Shown piece by piece: positions 55,022-64,000 of a stretch of 64,000 nt of DNA. Made by a program: the position numbers and the translations under genes. The notes beneath the pieces are model-generated. The model saw only the letters and a list, made by a program, of their open reading frames with translations, ran no database searches and was not told where the DNA came from. The stretch is taken from assembly GCF_001922345.1 (NCBI RefSeq), contig NZ_CP018812.1, positions 744,001 to 808,000 of the forward strand, read 5' to 3'. The DNA comes from Paraburkholderia sp. SOS3 (GTDB lineage Bacteria > Pseudomonadota > Gammaproteobacteria > Burkholderiales > Burkholderiaceae). Numbering within the stretch: position 1 is the stretch's first letter; every line of letters begins with the position of its first letter.

Positions 55022-55549
55022 TTACTTGCTGCCCTCATCGAAATTGTCAGTCCAATCAGCTACGCCATACTCCAGGCCCTGCCATGCGGCGCCATTAAAT
55101 GGTAGGTAGGTACTGCCTTTACAGACATGATTAAAGATAACCCTGCCTTCTTTGGTCACATAGACTGCTCCGGGAACGAGCGCATTGGAGACGATGTACG
55201 TGTAATTTCCACTCGCGAATTTCAAATGACTACCTAATCCATCCGGCAATCGAGAAACATCGACAATGGATATCTTTCCGCGTGGAGACGTCAGTGTGTC
55301 GGGAAATTTGTACTCAATCTTGCTTTGTGTTCCGAAGCGGTACTGTACATAGCCGTGATCGGGTGAAATGTTATGAGCGGCACAAACAGAGACGATTTTT
55401 CGGGACTCTTGCAGTCTGCAGCTAAAATACTGCGTCTCACCCTGATGACATAGACTTGTGGCTCCGAGGTAACTGGCGGCTTCGACAGATCCCCCGTAAC
55501 AGGCGATCGCGATAGCGAAAAGGCATGCGCTTCTTAAGCGATTTCTCAT
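55022..55549 (-). CDS. Secreted Cys-containing protein, candidate immunity protein
   Basis: A 175-residue protein not recognised as a known family. The signal peptide is clear (about residues 1-24, SACLFAIAIACYGG, cleavage after VEA). The mature part has four or more cysteines (CHQGETQYFSC, VCAAHN, HVCKGS) and a beta-rich pattern. The ATG at 55549 follows GGAGG. It starts inside the last codons of the GH19 hydrolase gene and is AT-richer than most of the window. A periplasmic protein coupled to a peptidoglycan hydrolase fits an immunity role for a type VI-like effector; this is inference. Confidence 0.75.
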   Translation of the reverse strand: MRNRLRSACLFAIAIACYGGSVEAASYLGATSLCHQGETQYFSCRLQESRKIVSVCAAHNISPDHGYVQYRFGTQSKIEYKFPDTLTSPRGKISIVDVSRLPDGLGSHLKFASGNYTYIVSNALVPGAVYVTKEGRVIFNHVCKGSTYLPFNGAAWQGLEYGVADWTDNFDEGSK

Positions 55550-56250
55550 GCGAGGCCTCCCCATTTGTGAATCTCTAAAAAATTGCGTTGTCTGCCATTA
55601 ATGCTTTCTATCTTTATATGATTGGGCTTTCCTGAGAACAATCCAGGGTTTATCACCTTGCTGATGGAGTCAACGGTAGTTTTATCATCACCTTTATCTG
55701 CGAGTCTATAAAGACCATGGTCAACCCAGAAGAAGCACGCGGAACGGACCGCATACTTTATTTGGCTAAGACTGTCAGGATCGTTTTCGAAGTTCATATC
55801 CACATCCGTGGGCCACGCGCTGCTGTTGGCTTTATGCCACTCTGTGAACCGCTGGTATCCACCTCGATGTGTGAGTTGGATCATGCCGCGGCCTCGATAG
55901 CGGTAGCCGTCCCCGCTTTCTGGATCTCCGTTGCCATCGCGGCTCGCATATATGCGGTTAGCAATGGCCTCTTCGTTTGCGGGATGTTCTTTCGTTCGCC
56001 CGTACTGCTCGGCCTCGCTAGGGTGCTTCAGAAAATAGGAAAATGTCCCGCTGGTAAGCGCCTGAGCATCGTAGTTCAGGCTCTCGCTGTGCAGTAGCAA
56101 TGCTGAACCCGTTTCTTGTTTTACCTGAGCAAAGAAATGCACTCTTCGAAGGGCGTCGTCGAGTTTGTAAACGCTCATGTGCGCATTCAACTCGTCAGCG
56201 ACTTGCTGAAGCAAATGTGCCGATGCATTGGGAAATATATGCTGAAGCAT
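55546..56250 (-). CDS. GH19 chitinase/lysozyme-like peptidoglycan hydrolase domain
   Basis: A 234-residue glycoside hydrolase family 19 domain. The first catalytic Glu is in FFAQVKQETGSALL (Glu46), and the YRGRGMIQLTHRGGYQRF block is diagnostic of the family. There is no signal peptide. Upstream of the ATG at 56250 the same frame continues as ANFTSLFQFTPA, which would join directly to the end of the M23/SH3 protein if one base were restored near 56286. The gene is therefore probably the C-terminal domain of a longer protein now cut by a frameshift, although the internal ATG may still allow separate translation. Its base composition is clearly lower in GC. Confidence 0.85.
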   Translation of the reverse strand: MLQHIFPNASAHLLQQVADELNAHMSVYKLDDALRRVHFFAQVKQETGSALLLHSESLNYDAQALTSGTFSYFLKHPSEAEQYGRTKEHPANEEAIANRIYASRDGNGDPESGDGYRYRGRGMIQLTHRGGYQRFTEWHKANSSAWPTDVDMNFENDPDSLSQIKYAVRSACFFWVDHGLYRLADKGDDKTTVDSISKVINPGLFSGKPNHIKIESINGRQRNFLEIHKWGGLA

Positions 56251-58160
56251 TGCCGGTGTGAATTGAAAAAGCGACGTGAAATTCGCATCAGGCCAATCGG
56301 GTGAATATGAAACACATCCGGTTCCGGAAAGCCCGGCACCCGAGCCTTCACCTCATCCCACCACGCAAGCTTGCCGATCCGCTTTAGCTCTTCCTCGCGC
56401 TGCGGCTTCGTGCCCGTGCGCTGGTCGAGTTCCGCAATCAGCTTCGTCCATTTGGCCGGGTTCGCCCACTCGCTCCCGTGCTTGACGATCAGCCGCGACG
56501 CAGCCTGCACGAGCCACGGATAACCGCCCCGTTCGGTCTTCGACAGTGAGCACAGCTCGACCGCCGCCTGCCGGCCGTCGCCGCGGGTGAACAGCGCGTC
56601 GTACACCTTCAGCATCAGTGGACTGAGCTTCGCGCGCGAGGCCGTGTCGGCCACCTCGGCATGACTCGCGTAATCGATCCATTGCGCAGAGTTCGCAAAG
56701 ATCGTATGGGTCGCATCGTGAGCGTCCTCGATGCACCGGAAATCGATCCACTTGCGCGAGAATTCGCGCGTGACCATGCCGCCCTTGTGGCTCGACTCCC
56801 GTACCCAGCCCTCGATCGGATGCCCCAGCATATTGGCGCTCTGGACAAGCCACCAGTTCACCGTGCGCTGCTGGATCGGGTCCGGCTCCGGTTCCGCGTA
56901 GTGCCGGCTTCTGTCCCGGGCGAGCCCGGCCAGCGGGTAGACCTGGACCACATCGGTTTTCCTCGACTGCGGCTCCATCCCTTCGGCAAACGTATCGCCG
57001 TTACGCTGGTTCAGCACCGTGTTCGGCCCGATCCGCAGGATGGTCGGATCGGCCGGCAGGCCCAGCTCGCTCCAGTCCTCCCTGTGCGGGCCATGCTGCG
57101 AAATCCAGGCGCGGCTCTGCTCGATAAACGGCCTGATGCTGCCGTCGCAGAACACTTCGATGTGGGCCATCCGTGTCCCGCTCGCGCCGCCTTCGGTCAG
57201 CGCGTCATAACGGCCCATGTGGCCGATCGGGTCGCCCGCCCTCACGCAGAAGCCCGCGCCTTGCGCATCGTCCGGCCGGCAATGCGCAGCCGCGGTGATC
57301 ACCACCTGGTCGAATGCTGCGTCGGGGAAGACTTCATCAACCAGCGGGCCGCCGTTTTCCTGACCCATGCAGATCCATCCGCCGATCGCCGCCGACGCTG
57401 AGACGAACGTTCCCGCAATCGGTGGATGCAGCTGCGCGCCGTGCAGGTCCTTCAGCTGCCCCCAGCCCTTCTCCTTCTTTCCGATACTGACGCTGGCGCC
57501 CTGCGGCAGGATGCCGATCGCGTTGCTGTGCGGCGTCGGCGCAGTGCGTACGCGCAGCCCCAGCTGCCTCGCGTCCGCTGCCTGTCCGTTTCTGCCGATG
57601 ACCGGTCTGTCGCGCGCAAAAGAGGTGACCAGCCACTGCCTCGTCCAGTAGGACGGTTTTCCCCGCGCCGGGAAATTCGCATAGTCCTCATCGGACATCA
57701 GGTGCATGTACAGGCTATAGAACGTCAGCGCCGAGCCGCGTGGAAACTCCATCGAGTGGCGCAACAGCGCAAAGCCGGTGCTGTAGGGCGCGCGAACCGT
57801 GCCGCCGCCCGGCGCGGCAAACTCGCTGACCGGGTAGGCGCGGTTGGCGCGATAGGCGATCAGATGACCGTCGGCAAGTGCACGCAGACCTGCATCGAGG
57901 TCCATTGCCCGGCCGGCACCGGCTTCCGTAATGTGGATGCCGCCATGCCACATGCCGCTCCTGCTGACGGGATACGAGCCGGACGGCTCGCGTTCGGCCA
58001 GCAGACGGTGAATCTCGTGCTCGTCGGTAAACGGCGACGCCTTCTGCGCCTTGCCTTCGGCTTTGCGCAGGAACGGAAAGGCAAACTGCAGCTGCCGCAG
58101 TCGAGGTTTTGCCGGTTGAGGAGCTTGCGCTGATTGCTTCGGCGTGTGCTTTGTTGTCAT
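56187..58160 (-). CDS. M23-like/SH3 domain protein, frameshifted before its GH19 domain
   Basis: A 657-residue protein. An N-terminal M23-like domain (about 65-160: GMWHGGIHITEAGAGRAMD, FYSLYMHL) has imperfect metal motifs. A bacterial SH3 segment follows (LGLRVRTAPTPHSNAIGILP), then a second M23-like region and a C-terminal region ending in PDVFHIHPIGLM. The last 33 residues are out-of-frame reading of the GH19 domain. This layout matches polymorphic cell-wall hydrolases delivered to competitors, often by type VI secretion, but no VgrG, PAAR or Hcp gene is nearby. No signal peptide is seen. The high-GC body contrasts with the AT-rich 3' end. Confidence 0.75.
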   Translation of the reverse strand: MTTKHTPKQSAQAPQPAKPRLRQLQFAFPFLRKAEGKAQKASPFTDEHEIHRLLAEREPSGSYPVSRSGMWHGGIHITEAGAGRAMDLDAGLRALADGHLIAYRANRAYPVSEFAAPGGGTVRAPYSTGFALLRHSMEFPRGSALTFYSLYMHLMSDEDYANFPARGKPSYWTRQWLVTSFARDRPVIGRNGQAADARQLGLRVRTAPTPHSNAIGILPQGASVSIGKKEKGWGQLKDLHGAQLHPPIAGTFVSASAAIGGWICMGQENGGPLVDEVFPDAAFDQVVITAAAHCRPDDAQGAGFCVRAGDPIGHMGRYDALTEGGASGTRMAHIEVFCDGSIRPFIEQSRAWISQHGPHREDWSELGLPADPTILRIGPNTVLNQRNGDTFAEGMEPQSRKTDVVQVYPLAGLARDRSRHYAEPEPDPIQQRTVNWWLVQSANMLGHPIEGWVRESSHKGGMVTREFSRKWIDFRCIEDAHDATHTIFANSAQWIDYASHAEVADTASRAKLSPLMLKVYDALFTRGDGRQAAVELCSLSKTERGGYPWLVQAASRLIVKHGSEWANPAKWTKLIAELDQRTGTKPQREEELKRIGKLAWWDEVKARVPGFPEPDVFHIHPIGLMRISRRFFNSHRQCFSIYFPMHRHICFSKSLTS

Positions 58161-58574
58161 GGGTCAGGCTTATTCAGAGAATCCGAAGCCGATCGCTCTC
58201 AACGTCGGTTTCGATTGAGGTCATGTCTGAGATTGCGTGTGCCGAGGGCAGAAATGTCCCGCTTTTTATGGGACATATTCAGAAGTGGCGTGAATCACAT
58301 CGTCCGCACAATCGGCACGGAAGAAACTAATCGCCAAACAGCGCGGCGTCCATCCTGCCTGCCTGAAATTGACAAATCTTTTCAATGGAGCCGAGACGGT
58401 ACGCGGGCAATTCGCGCCCGGATCTCGATGAGCCTGGAGTTCAGTGATTGATGCGCAAGCACTTGAGACGTGCGTGTTTGATTAGGCAAACGAAAGGCCA
58501 CTGCCCGTAAGGGCAGCGGCCTTTTGCAAACAGGTGGTATCTATGCCACCTGTTTGGCTTCTTAACGCTTCCTG
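58161..58574. terminator. Gene-free stretch with twin perfect stem-loops (58493-58556)
   Basis: No gene was recognised in these 414 bp. Two stem-loops stand back to back near the right end. In the first, AAAGGCC-a-CTGCCC pairs with GGGCAG-c-GGCCTTT (58493-58524), followed by TTTT on the plus strand. In the second, CAAACAGGTGG pairs with CCACCTGTTTG (58527-58556). They probably terminate the small gene at 58575 on the minus strand. Confidence 0.6.
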
Positions 58575-58904
58575 TTATTGACCGGCAGCCGGCGATTTCA
58601 CACTCGGTGTCGCCAGCGTATTGTTAGTCGCGGGAGCCGGCGTATCCGCCGGTGCGCCACTGTTAGCGGCCGGCAGGCCCGAGTTCGGCTTTCTCGTCAT
58701 TGCACCGCTATCCGAATTACCGGAACCCGGCGTGCCGTAGCTATTCGTCGCGCGGTTCATCTGATTCGACGGGCTAGCCGTGCTGCCGTTCGACGAACCG
58801 GCGCCGCCTGCACCGCCCGCGCCGCCGGCAGATTGTGCATAAGCGGCGCCCGACAGCGCGAGTGCGGCAGCGGCAGCGATCAATATGCGGGATGCGTTCT
58901 TCAT
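58575..58904 (-). CDS. Small secreted Gly/Ser/Asn-rich protein
   Basis: A 109-residue protein of no recognised family. Residues 1-23 are a signal peptide (ILIAAAAALALSGAAYA). The mature part is low complexity: Gly-Gly-Ala repeats (GGAGGAGGAG), then Ser, Asn, Thr, Pro and Ala rich. It has no cysteine and no obvious domain, so it is probably an intrinsically disordered periplasmic or surface protein. Start 58904 is preceded by AAGGAGGA. Similar small proteins are common in Burkholderiales. Twin stem-loops follow the gene. Confidence 0.75.
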   Translation of the reverse strand: MKNASRILIAAAAALALSGAAYAQSAGGAGGAGGAGSSNGSTASPSNQMNRATNSYGTPGSGNSDSGAMTRKPNSGLPAANSGAPADTPAPATNNTLATPSVKSPAAGQ

Positions 58905-59030
58905 GATCCGTCCTCCTTAATTGAATTGAATTTCGACGCAAACAAACGCTGTTTGCTTAACGACGAAGACGAGCAACCGCCGTGCCGCGTATTTCGATCT
59001 GCATACCTTCCCTATTTTCTCCGACGTTGA

Positions 59031-59050
59031 ATGCACGTTGATGCACGTTT
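59031..59050 (+). promoter_or_regulatory. Tandem ATGCACGTT repeats before the DeoR gene
   Basis: ATGCACGTTG and ATGCACGTTT are adjacent 10-bp direct repeats, and another GTGCAC follows at 59063-59068. They lie 33 bp before the DeoR start codon. Direct repeats are usual for DeoR-family operators, so autoregulation is plausible. Confidence 0.45.
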
Positions 59051-59082
59051 ACATTCCGGATTGTGCACGATAACATGCGCCC

Positions 59083-59862
59083 ATGAACGACAACATTCCC
59101 CTTGCACGGCGAGACGAAATTGCTCATCGGCTCGCTCAGGGCCAGCCGGTCGTAGCGGCCACGCTCGCTGTCGAATTCAATATTTCAGAAGACGCGATTC
59201 GCCGGGATCTACGTGCGCTTGCGGCCGAGGGGCTGTGCCGCCGGGTCTATGGAGGCGCGTTGCCCATCACGCCCGCGACCGCCCCGATGACAGCGAGGAT
59301 GGTCGAAGCGCGTGAACGAAAAATGGCGTTGGCTCGCGCAGCAGTGCGGCTTATCGAGCCACGCGAACTTCTGTTTCTCGACAGCGGCAGCACGAATCTC
59401 GCGCTTGTCGAGGTGTTGCCGGAGGAAAGCGAGCTGAGCGTCGCCACCAATTCCATCGATATCGCCGCTGCCGTCCTTCACCGCGGCGATCTGCAACTCA
59501 TCATGATAGGAGGCGCAGTCGATGCGGCAGTCGGAGGGTGCGTCGATGCCGGCGCGGTGCAGAGCGTCGAGCAGATGAATATCGACCGATGCTTCCTCGG
59601 CTCGTGCGCGATATCGCCAAAAGGCGGTATCAGTGCCTTCAATCTCGCCGACGCCACGTTCAAGCGCGCTGTCCTCGCGGCAAGCGCGCATAGCGCGGTG
59701 CTGGCGACCACCGATAAATTCTCCGCTCGTGCGTCTCATCGGGTCGCAGCCATGGCGGCGATCGAATGCGTCGTCGTCGAACACGATTTGCCTCGTGCAG
59801 AGCGCGCGTTTCTCTCCAAGGCTGGGCCAAAGGTCCTGGCTGCATTGCCGGCCGGTTTTTAG
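59083..59862 (+). CDS. DeoR family transcriptional regulator
   Basis: A 259-residue DeoR/GlpR-type repressor. The N-terminal winged helix (RRDEIAHRLAQGQPVVAATL, FNISEDAIRRDLRALAAEG, CRRVYGGA) is followed by a sugar-phosphate isomerase-like effector domain (LFLDSGSTNLALVEVLP, TNSIDIAAAVL, VDRCFLG-like IDRCFLGSCAI). It is followed 30 bp later by an MFS transporter, which it probably controls together with a sugar phosphate ligand. The ligand is unknown. Confidence 0.92.
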   Translation: MNDNIPLARRDEIAHRLAQGQPVVAATLAVEFNISEDAIRRDLRALAAEGLCRRVYGGALPITPATAPMTARMVEARERKMALARAAVRLIEPRELLFLDSGSTNLALVEVLPEESELSVATNSIDIAAAVLHRGDLQLIMIGGAVDAAVGGCVDAGAVQSVEQMNIDRCFLGSCAISPKGGISAFNLADATFKRAVLAASAHSAVLATTDKFSARASHRVAAMAAIECVVVEHDLPRAERAFLSKAGPKVLAALPAGF

Positions 59863-59892
59863 GTACACGGTAAAGCCCAATGGGAACCGACA

Positions 59893-61065
59893 ATGTCCAT
59901 ATCGAGTGAGATGAATTCGAATCAGCCGGCCGCCCGATTCGCTACCCGCCTTGCGTTCCTTGTAGCCGGTTTCGGTGTTGCGTGCTGGGCGCCACTCGTG
60001 CCATTCGCGAAGGATCGGCTTGGCGCGAGTGACGGGCTGCTTGGCATGCTGTTGCTTTGCCTGGGCTTAGGGTCGGTGATTGCGATGGTATTCACCGGTG
60101 CGCTCAGCGCGCGATATGGCAGCAAGCCCGTCATTGCAGCAGGAGGGATCGGGCTAGCTGTAGTTCTCCCGTTGTTGACGCTGGTGAGTACGCCGCTTAC
60201 GCTGGCCCTCGCCTTGCTTGCGTTCGGCGCGTGTCTCGGCTCGCTCGATGTCGCCATGAACGTCCACGCAGTCGAAGTCGAACGCATGGAAGCGCGCCCG
60301 TTGATGTCGGGTTTTCACGCGCTATTCAGCGTCGGTGGATTCTTCGGCTCGACGTTGATGACATTTCTGCTTTCGATGCAGATGGGAACACTTGCCAGCA
60401 CCGTGCCCTGTGCTGTCCTGATGTTCGCCGCAATCGTGATCGCGCAACCGCGGCTGCTCGATACGACCCAGCAGAATGACGCCCCGCTGTTTGCCATCCC
60501 GCGTGGAGTCGTTCTGTTGCTGGCGGCACTTGCGGCCATCACGTTTCTCGTTGAAGGTGCGCTGCTCGACTGGAGCGCGTTGCTCATTACCGGCAAAGGG
60601 CTCGTCGATGCAGCGCGCGGCGGAATGGGCTATATGCTGTTCTCGATAGCGATGACAGTGGGCCGTTTGTGCGGCGATGCAATAACGGCACGCGTTGGCG
60701 ATCGCATGGTGATGTTCTGGGGCGGCGTTGTCGCCACGGTCGGTTTCGTTGTCTTGCTGATCGCAACGATACCTGTCGCTGCAATGTCCGGTTTCCTGCT
60801 GATCGGCCTCGGCGCTTCCAATGTGGTGCCCGTACTGTTTCGCAAGGCGGGCGCGCAGCGCGTGATGCCATCTGCGCTTGCCGTCGCGGCGATCACGACT
60901 ACCGGCTATGCCGGAAATCTCCTGGGCCCGGCAGGCGTGGGCTTCGTCGCCAATCATGTCGGCTTGCCCGGTGCGTTCTGGATATTGGCCGCGCTGCTCC
61001 TTCTCGTTCCTTGCTGCGCACGGTCGGTGACAAGCAGGCGGGCGATCTCTTCCGGGGCCAGCTAG
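59893..61065 (+). CDS. MFS transporter (YbjJ-like)
   Basis: A 390-residue major facilitator with about twelve membrane helices (FLVAGFGVACWAPLVPFAKD at the first, MLLLCLGLGSVIAMVFTGAL, LGSLDVAMNVHAVEVE). The last motif, in helix 4, is typical of the YbjJ/fucose-permease-like branch. It lies 30 bp after a DeoR regulator, suggesting a sugar or sugar-derivative substrate or efflux. Its stop overlaps the end of the convergent ABC permease gene by 4 bp. Confidence 0.9.
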   Translation: MSISSEMNSNQPAARFATRLAFLVAGFGVACWAPLVPFAKDRLGASDGLLGMLLLCLGLGSVIAMVFTGALSARYGSKPVIAAGGIGLAVVLPLLTLVSTPLTLALALLAFGACLGSLDVAMNVHAVEVERMEARPLMSGFHALFSVGGFFGSTLMTFLLSMQMGTLASTVPCAVLMFAAIVIAQPRLLDTTQQNDAPLFAIPRGVVLLLAALAAITFLVEGALLDWSALLITGKGLVDAARGGMGYMLFSIAMTVGRLCGDAITARVGDRMVMFWGGVVATVGFVVLLIATIPVAAMSGFLLIGLGASNVVPVLFRKAGAQRVMPSALAVAAITTTGYAGNLLGPAGVGFVANHVGLPGAFWILAALLLLVPCCARSVTSRRAISSGAS

Positions 61066-62192
61066 GCCATCTGGCTAATCGTCCTGCGAAACCTGTGCAA
61101 GGACAGCGCAAACAGCGTTGCGCCGATCGCGATCAATGCGCAGAACGGTCTCCACACCATGTCGATCCCAGCGCCCCGGTAAAGGATGGCCTGCCCCAGT
61201 TCGACGAAATGTGTGGTGGGCGCCGCGAGCATCACGTCACGCACGATTTGCGGCATGCTTTCCCGCGGCGTTATGCTGCCCGAGAGCATCTGCATGGGCA
61301 ACAGCACGAGCACGATCAGCATACCGAACTGCGGCATGCTGCGTGCGAGCGTCGCCAGGAAAATACCCATCGACGTGGTCGCGAACAGATGCAGCGCGGC
61401 GCCCAGCATGAACAGCGCGACCGATCCCTCGACCGGCACGTGCAGCACGCCGCGTACGACGAACGTCAGCGAAAACGCCGCCGCGATCATTACCACGAGC
61501 CCCATCGACCAGACCTTCGAAAGCATGATTTCCACTGGCGTGACGGGCATGACGAGCAAATGCTCGACGGTGCCGTGTTCGCGCTCCCGGATCAACGCCG
61601 CGCCCGTGAGAATGATCGACAGCATCGTGACGCTGTTGATCACTTCCATCAGCGCGCCGAACCGCACATGTTCGAGATTCGGGTTGAAGCGCATGTGCAT
61701 GGCGATATCGACAGGCAGCGTCGCAGTGGCACGATAGCGCCGTGCGAATGCATCAACCTCGCCGCTCACGATCTGCTGCACGTACCCGCTTCCGGTGAAG
61801 GCTTGACTCATCCGCGTCGCGTCGACATTCAGCTGGATGACGGCGCGGCGGCCCGCGAGGATATCGCGCTGGAAGTTCGGCGGAATGTCGAGCGCGAACG
61901 TATAGGTGCCGGTATCGAGGCCGCGGTCGACTTCCGATGCCGATATCAGCGCGGGCGTTCCGAACTGCGGCGGGAAGAACGCCTCGACGATACGCGCCGA
62001 AAGGGGCGATGCGTCTTCGTCCACCACCGCGATCGGCGCCTTGTGTAGCGTATCGGGCTGCGCCGTGGCGGCGGAGTAGATCGAGACGGTAAATGTGTAG
62101 ACGATCAACACGAGCATGATCGAGTCGCGCCGCAGGCTCCACAGTTCCTTGATGCCGAGCCGGTAGATGTTCGAAAGTCGCTGCACGATCAC
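61062..62192 (-). CDS. ABC-2 type transporter permease (YhhJ-like)
   Basis: A 376-residue inner-membrane permease with one N-terminal helix ([20 protein letters not shown]), a large periplasmic domain (about 45-175) and five C-terminal helices. The block [20 protein letters not shown] is characteristic of ABC-2 exporters of the YhhJ/YbhR group. It overlaps the upstream ATPase-permease gene by 4 bp (ATGA). Together with that protein it forms a drug or envelope-component efflux system, often with an HlyD-type adaptor encoded upstream, which would be beyond the window edge. Confidence 0.92.
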   Translation of the reverse strand: MIVQRLSNIYRLGIKELWSLRRDSIMLVLIVYTFTVSIYSAATAQPDTLHKAPIAVVDEDASPLSARIVEAFFPPQFGTPALISASEVDRGLDTGTYTFALDIPPNFQRDILAGRRAVIQLNVDATRMSQAFTGSGYVQQIVSGEVDAFARRYRATATLPVDIAMHMRFNPNLEHVRFGALMEVINSVTMLSIILTGAALIREREHGTVEHLLVMPVTPVEIMLSKVWSMGLVVMIAAAFSLTFVVRGVLHVPVEGSVALFMLGAALHLFATTSMGIFLATLARSMPQFGMLIVLVLLPMQMLSGSITPRESMPQIVRDVMLAAPTTHFVELGQAILYRGAGIDMVWRPFCALIAIGATLFALSLHRFRRTISQMA

Positions 62193-64000
62193 GTCTCCTG
62201 CTTGCGTAGCATCGCCATGGCCATGCCCATCACCACCGGTATCGTGATCAGCAGCGGCCAGAACTGCGACTGCAGCTCCTCGAAACCGAGCGCCTTGTTG
62301 AACACGCCGCGGCTGATCGTGAACATATAAGTGGCGGGATAAATCCGCCCGATCAACCGCCCGCTGCCTTCCATCGAAGAGAGCGGATTAATGAGGCCCG
62401 CGAACTGGATCGTCGGCACCATCGTGCCGATGATGGTCAGAAAAATGGCCGCAATCTGGCTGCGCGTGAACGTCGATGCAAGAAGCCCCAGACCCGTCGC
62501 CACGATGCTGAAGACAAGCACGGCTGCGAGCAGCGTGATGAAGCTGCCCTTCACCGGAACGCCGAATGCGAATCTCGCCATCACGGTCATCAGCAGGAAA
62601 TTGACGAGCGCAAGCAACACATACGGCACCTGCTTGCCAAGCAGAAATTCGGCGCGAGTGACCGGCGTGACGTACAGGTTCACGATCGAGCCCAGCTCGC
62701 GTTCGCGCACGACCGCGAGTGCAGTCAGCATCGCGGGCAACATCAGCAGCAACATTGGAATGATGGCGGGCACCATGGCGGGAAGACTTTTCACGTCGGG
62801 GTTGTAGCGAAACCGCGTTTCGATGTCGAGCCGGGCTGCAGGGGCCACGCCGAGCCGGTACTGCGCTTGATCGGCAAGCCAGGCGGCGTGCATCCCTTGC
62901 ACGTAACCGCGAATCGTCTCCGCTCGCTGCGGCATTGCACCGTCGACCCAGACGCCGATCTCTACGTGTCTGCCGCGCTGCACGTCGCGTGCGAAGTCGG
63001 GTGGTATCTCGATTGCGAGCGAAAGCTCGCCGTTGCGCATGCGCCGGTCGAGGTCTTCATAACCGGCGAGCGGCGCCTGCTCGATGAAGTAGCGCGAGCC
63101 CGAGATGTTCAGCTCGTAGTTCCGGCTCAGCTCGGTCTGGTCGCGGTCGAGCATGGCGAAACTGAGGTTCTCGACGTCCATATTGATACCGAAACCCATC
63201 ACGAACATCAGCACGAGCGAACCCAGCAGCGCCAGCGTTGCGCGCACCGGATCGCGCCGCAGTTCCAACGCTTCGCGCCACACATAAGTGAACATTCGCG
63301 CCGGGCTGAAGCGGCGGGGGCGGGGCGTGCGGACTGCCCCTTCGCGCGGCGCCGCGATCGCTGTCGTCGACGACGCGGTGTCGAGCGCGGCCTCGCCGCT
63401 GGCTTCGGTCAGATAGCCGACGAACGCCGCTTCGAGCGTCGCGGCGCCGCGTGCGCGCACCAGTGCGGCGGGGGCGTCGCTGGCGAGCACCTTGCCGGCA
63501 TGCATCAGCGAGATGCGATCGCAGCGCTCGGCTTCGTTCATGAAGTGCGTCGAGATGAAGATCGTCACCCGGTCCTGGCGGGCGAGGTCGATCATCAATT
63601 GCCAGAAGCTGTCGCGCGCGATTGGATCCACGCCCGAAGTCGGTTCGTCCAGAATCAGCATTTCGGGCTTGTGCACCATCGCCACGGCGAGCGACAAACG
63701 TTGCCTGACACCGAGCGAGAGATTCATGGGCAGCGCGTCGAGCACGTCCGCGAGACCGAAGCGGTTGACCATTTCGTCGACGCGCGCGGGAATCTCATGT
63801 TCGTTCACATGGAAAAGGCGCGCGTGAAGCACGAGGTTCTGGCGCACGGTGAGTTCGCTATACAGCGAGAACGCTTGTGACATGTAGCCAACGCGCCTGC
63901 GTGTGTCGATGTCTTGGGGATCCACGGCGCGGCCGAACAGCATGGCGGAGCCTTCGGTTGCAGGCAGCAGGCCGGTCAGCATTTTCATCGTGGTCGACTT
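62189..64000 (-). CDS. ABC transporter ATPase-permease fusion (RbbA/YhiH-like), 5' truncated
   Basis: 604 residues are visible; the gene runs off the right edge. It begins within Walker A ([20 protein letters not shown]), then the signature [18 protein letters not shown] and Walker [14 protein letters not shown] of an ATPase domain. A linker rich in Ala, Thr and Pro leads to an ABC-2 permease domain with its periplasmic part and REREIGS-like [20 protein letters not shown]. The RbbA/YhiH fusion usually has two ATPase domains; only the last part of the preceding region is in the window. It pairs with the permease at 61062 as an exporter. Confidence 0.92.
   Translation of the reverse strand, partial: KSTTMKMLTGLLPATEGSAMLFGRAVDPQDIDTRRRVGYMSQAFSLYSELTVRQNLVLHARLFHVNEHEIPARVDEMVNRFGLADVLDALPMNLSLGVRQRLSLAVAMVHKPEMLILDEPTSGVDPIARDSFWQLMIDLARQDRVTIFISTHFMNEAERCDRISLMHAGKVLASDAPAALVRARGAATLEAAFVGYLTEASGEAALDTASSTTAIAAPREGAVRTPRPRRFSPARMFTYVWREALELRRDPVRATLALLGSLVLMFVMGFGINMDVENLSFAMLDRDQTELSRNYELNISGSRYFIEQAPLAGYEDLDRRMRNGELSLAIEIPPDFARDVQRGRHVEIGVWVDGAMPQRAETIRGYVQGMHAAWLADQAQYRLGVAPAARLDIETRFRYNPDVKSLPAMVPAIIPMLLLMLPAMLTALAVVRERELGSIVNLYVTPVTRAEFLLGKQVPYVLLALVNFLLMTVMARFAFGVPVKGSFITLLAAVLVFSIVATGLGLLASTFTRSQIAAIFLTIIGTMVPTIQFAGLINPLSSMEGSGRLIGRIYPATYMFTISRGVFNKALGFEELQSQFWPLLITIPVVMGMAMAMLRKQET

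Noticed and set aside
58527..58556. Possible tRNA or attachment site at the stem-loop with GGTGG and CCACC arms
   Set aside because: No cloverleaf, T-loop or anticodon arm can be drawn, and no integrase gene or matching direct repeat was found nearby.

Overview
The window looks like a chromosomal segment of a Burkholderiales betaproteobacterium, most like Paraburkholderia or a close relative. The base composition is high in GC, there is a Burkholderia-type 16-strand porin, genes are packed into operons with ATGA overlaps, and H4MPT-linked C1 genes sit beside a form IC RuBisCO operon. No rRNA, tRNA, CRISPR array or intact insertion sequence was seen. || 1-18 kb: the end of a polar amino acid ABC importer is followed by a porin and a long plus-strand catabolic cluster. 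The cluster holds two paralogous GntR/FCD regulators, one ABC ATPase and permease with two paralogous NMT1-type binding proteins, a Zn-independent MDR oxidoreductase, a HotDog thioesterase, a glyoxalase-like protein, a CoA ligase, a UbiD decarboxylase with its UbiX flavin prenyltransferase, a Rieske ring-hydroxylating oxygenase (alpha and beta) and a D-2-hydroxyacid dehydrogenase. It reads as uptake and degradation of an aromatic or heteroaromatic carboxylic acid whose identity is not evident. A 13-bp palindrome (GTGAG-N3-CTCAC type) precedes both regulators and, in two copies, the porin. || 18-30 kb: a decayed sugar-binding-protein gene, an unlinked ilvC, an AEC transporter divergent from a LysR regulator, and a small catabolic cluster. 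In that cluster a Rieske oxygenase is split into two polypeptides, one with only the [2Fe-2S] site and one with only the mononuclear iron site, followed by a GST-like protein. This arrangement resembles the NdmC-NdmD-NdmE methylxanthine N7-demethylase. A divergent amidase, isochorismatase-like hydrolase and MFS transporter complete the cluster. || 29-55 kb: a methylo-autotrophy island. It contains a beta-propeller protein, a TonB receptor, a NarL-type two-component pair, and a minus-strand chain of overlapping genes from fhcB, fhcA, fhcD, fhcC through cytochrome b561 to pqqB, pqqC, pqqD, pqqE and a response regulator. Cofactor genes for methanofuran/H4MPT-type coenzymes follow: HisA-like, ATP-grasp, hydantoinase-like, kinase, MfnB-like and DUF447. 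A tiny pqqA gene, about 11.5 kb from the other pqq genes, is divergent from cbbL-cbbS-cbbX-cbbF-cbbP. Together these genes would supply PQQ for periplasmic alcohol oxidation, oxidise formaldehyde-level C1 to formate on H4MPT and methylofuran, and fix the resulting CO2 by the Calvin cycle. No alcohol dehydrogenase, fae, mtd or mch gene lies inside the window. || 55-64 kb: an accessory peptidoglycan-hydrolase module (M23/SH3 part and GH19 part in different frames, with a candidate periplasmic immunity protein) that turns abruptly AT-rich at about 56.3 kb, then a small secreted Gly/Ser-rich protein, a DeoR regulator with an MFS transporter, and an ABC-2 export system that runs off the right edge.
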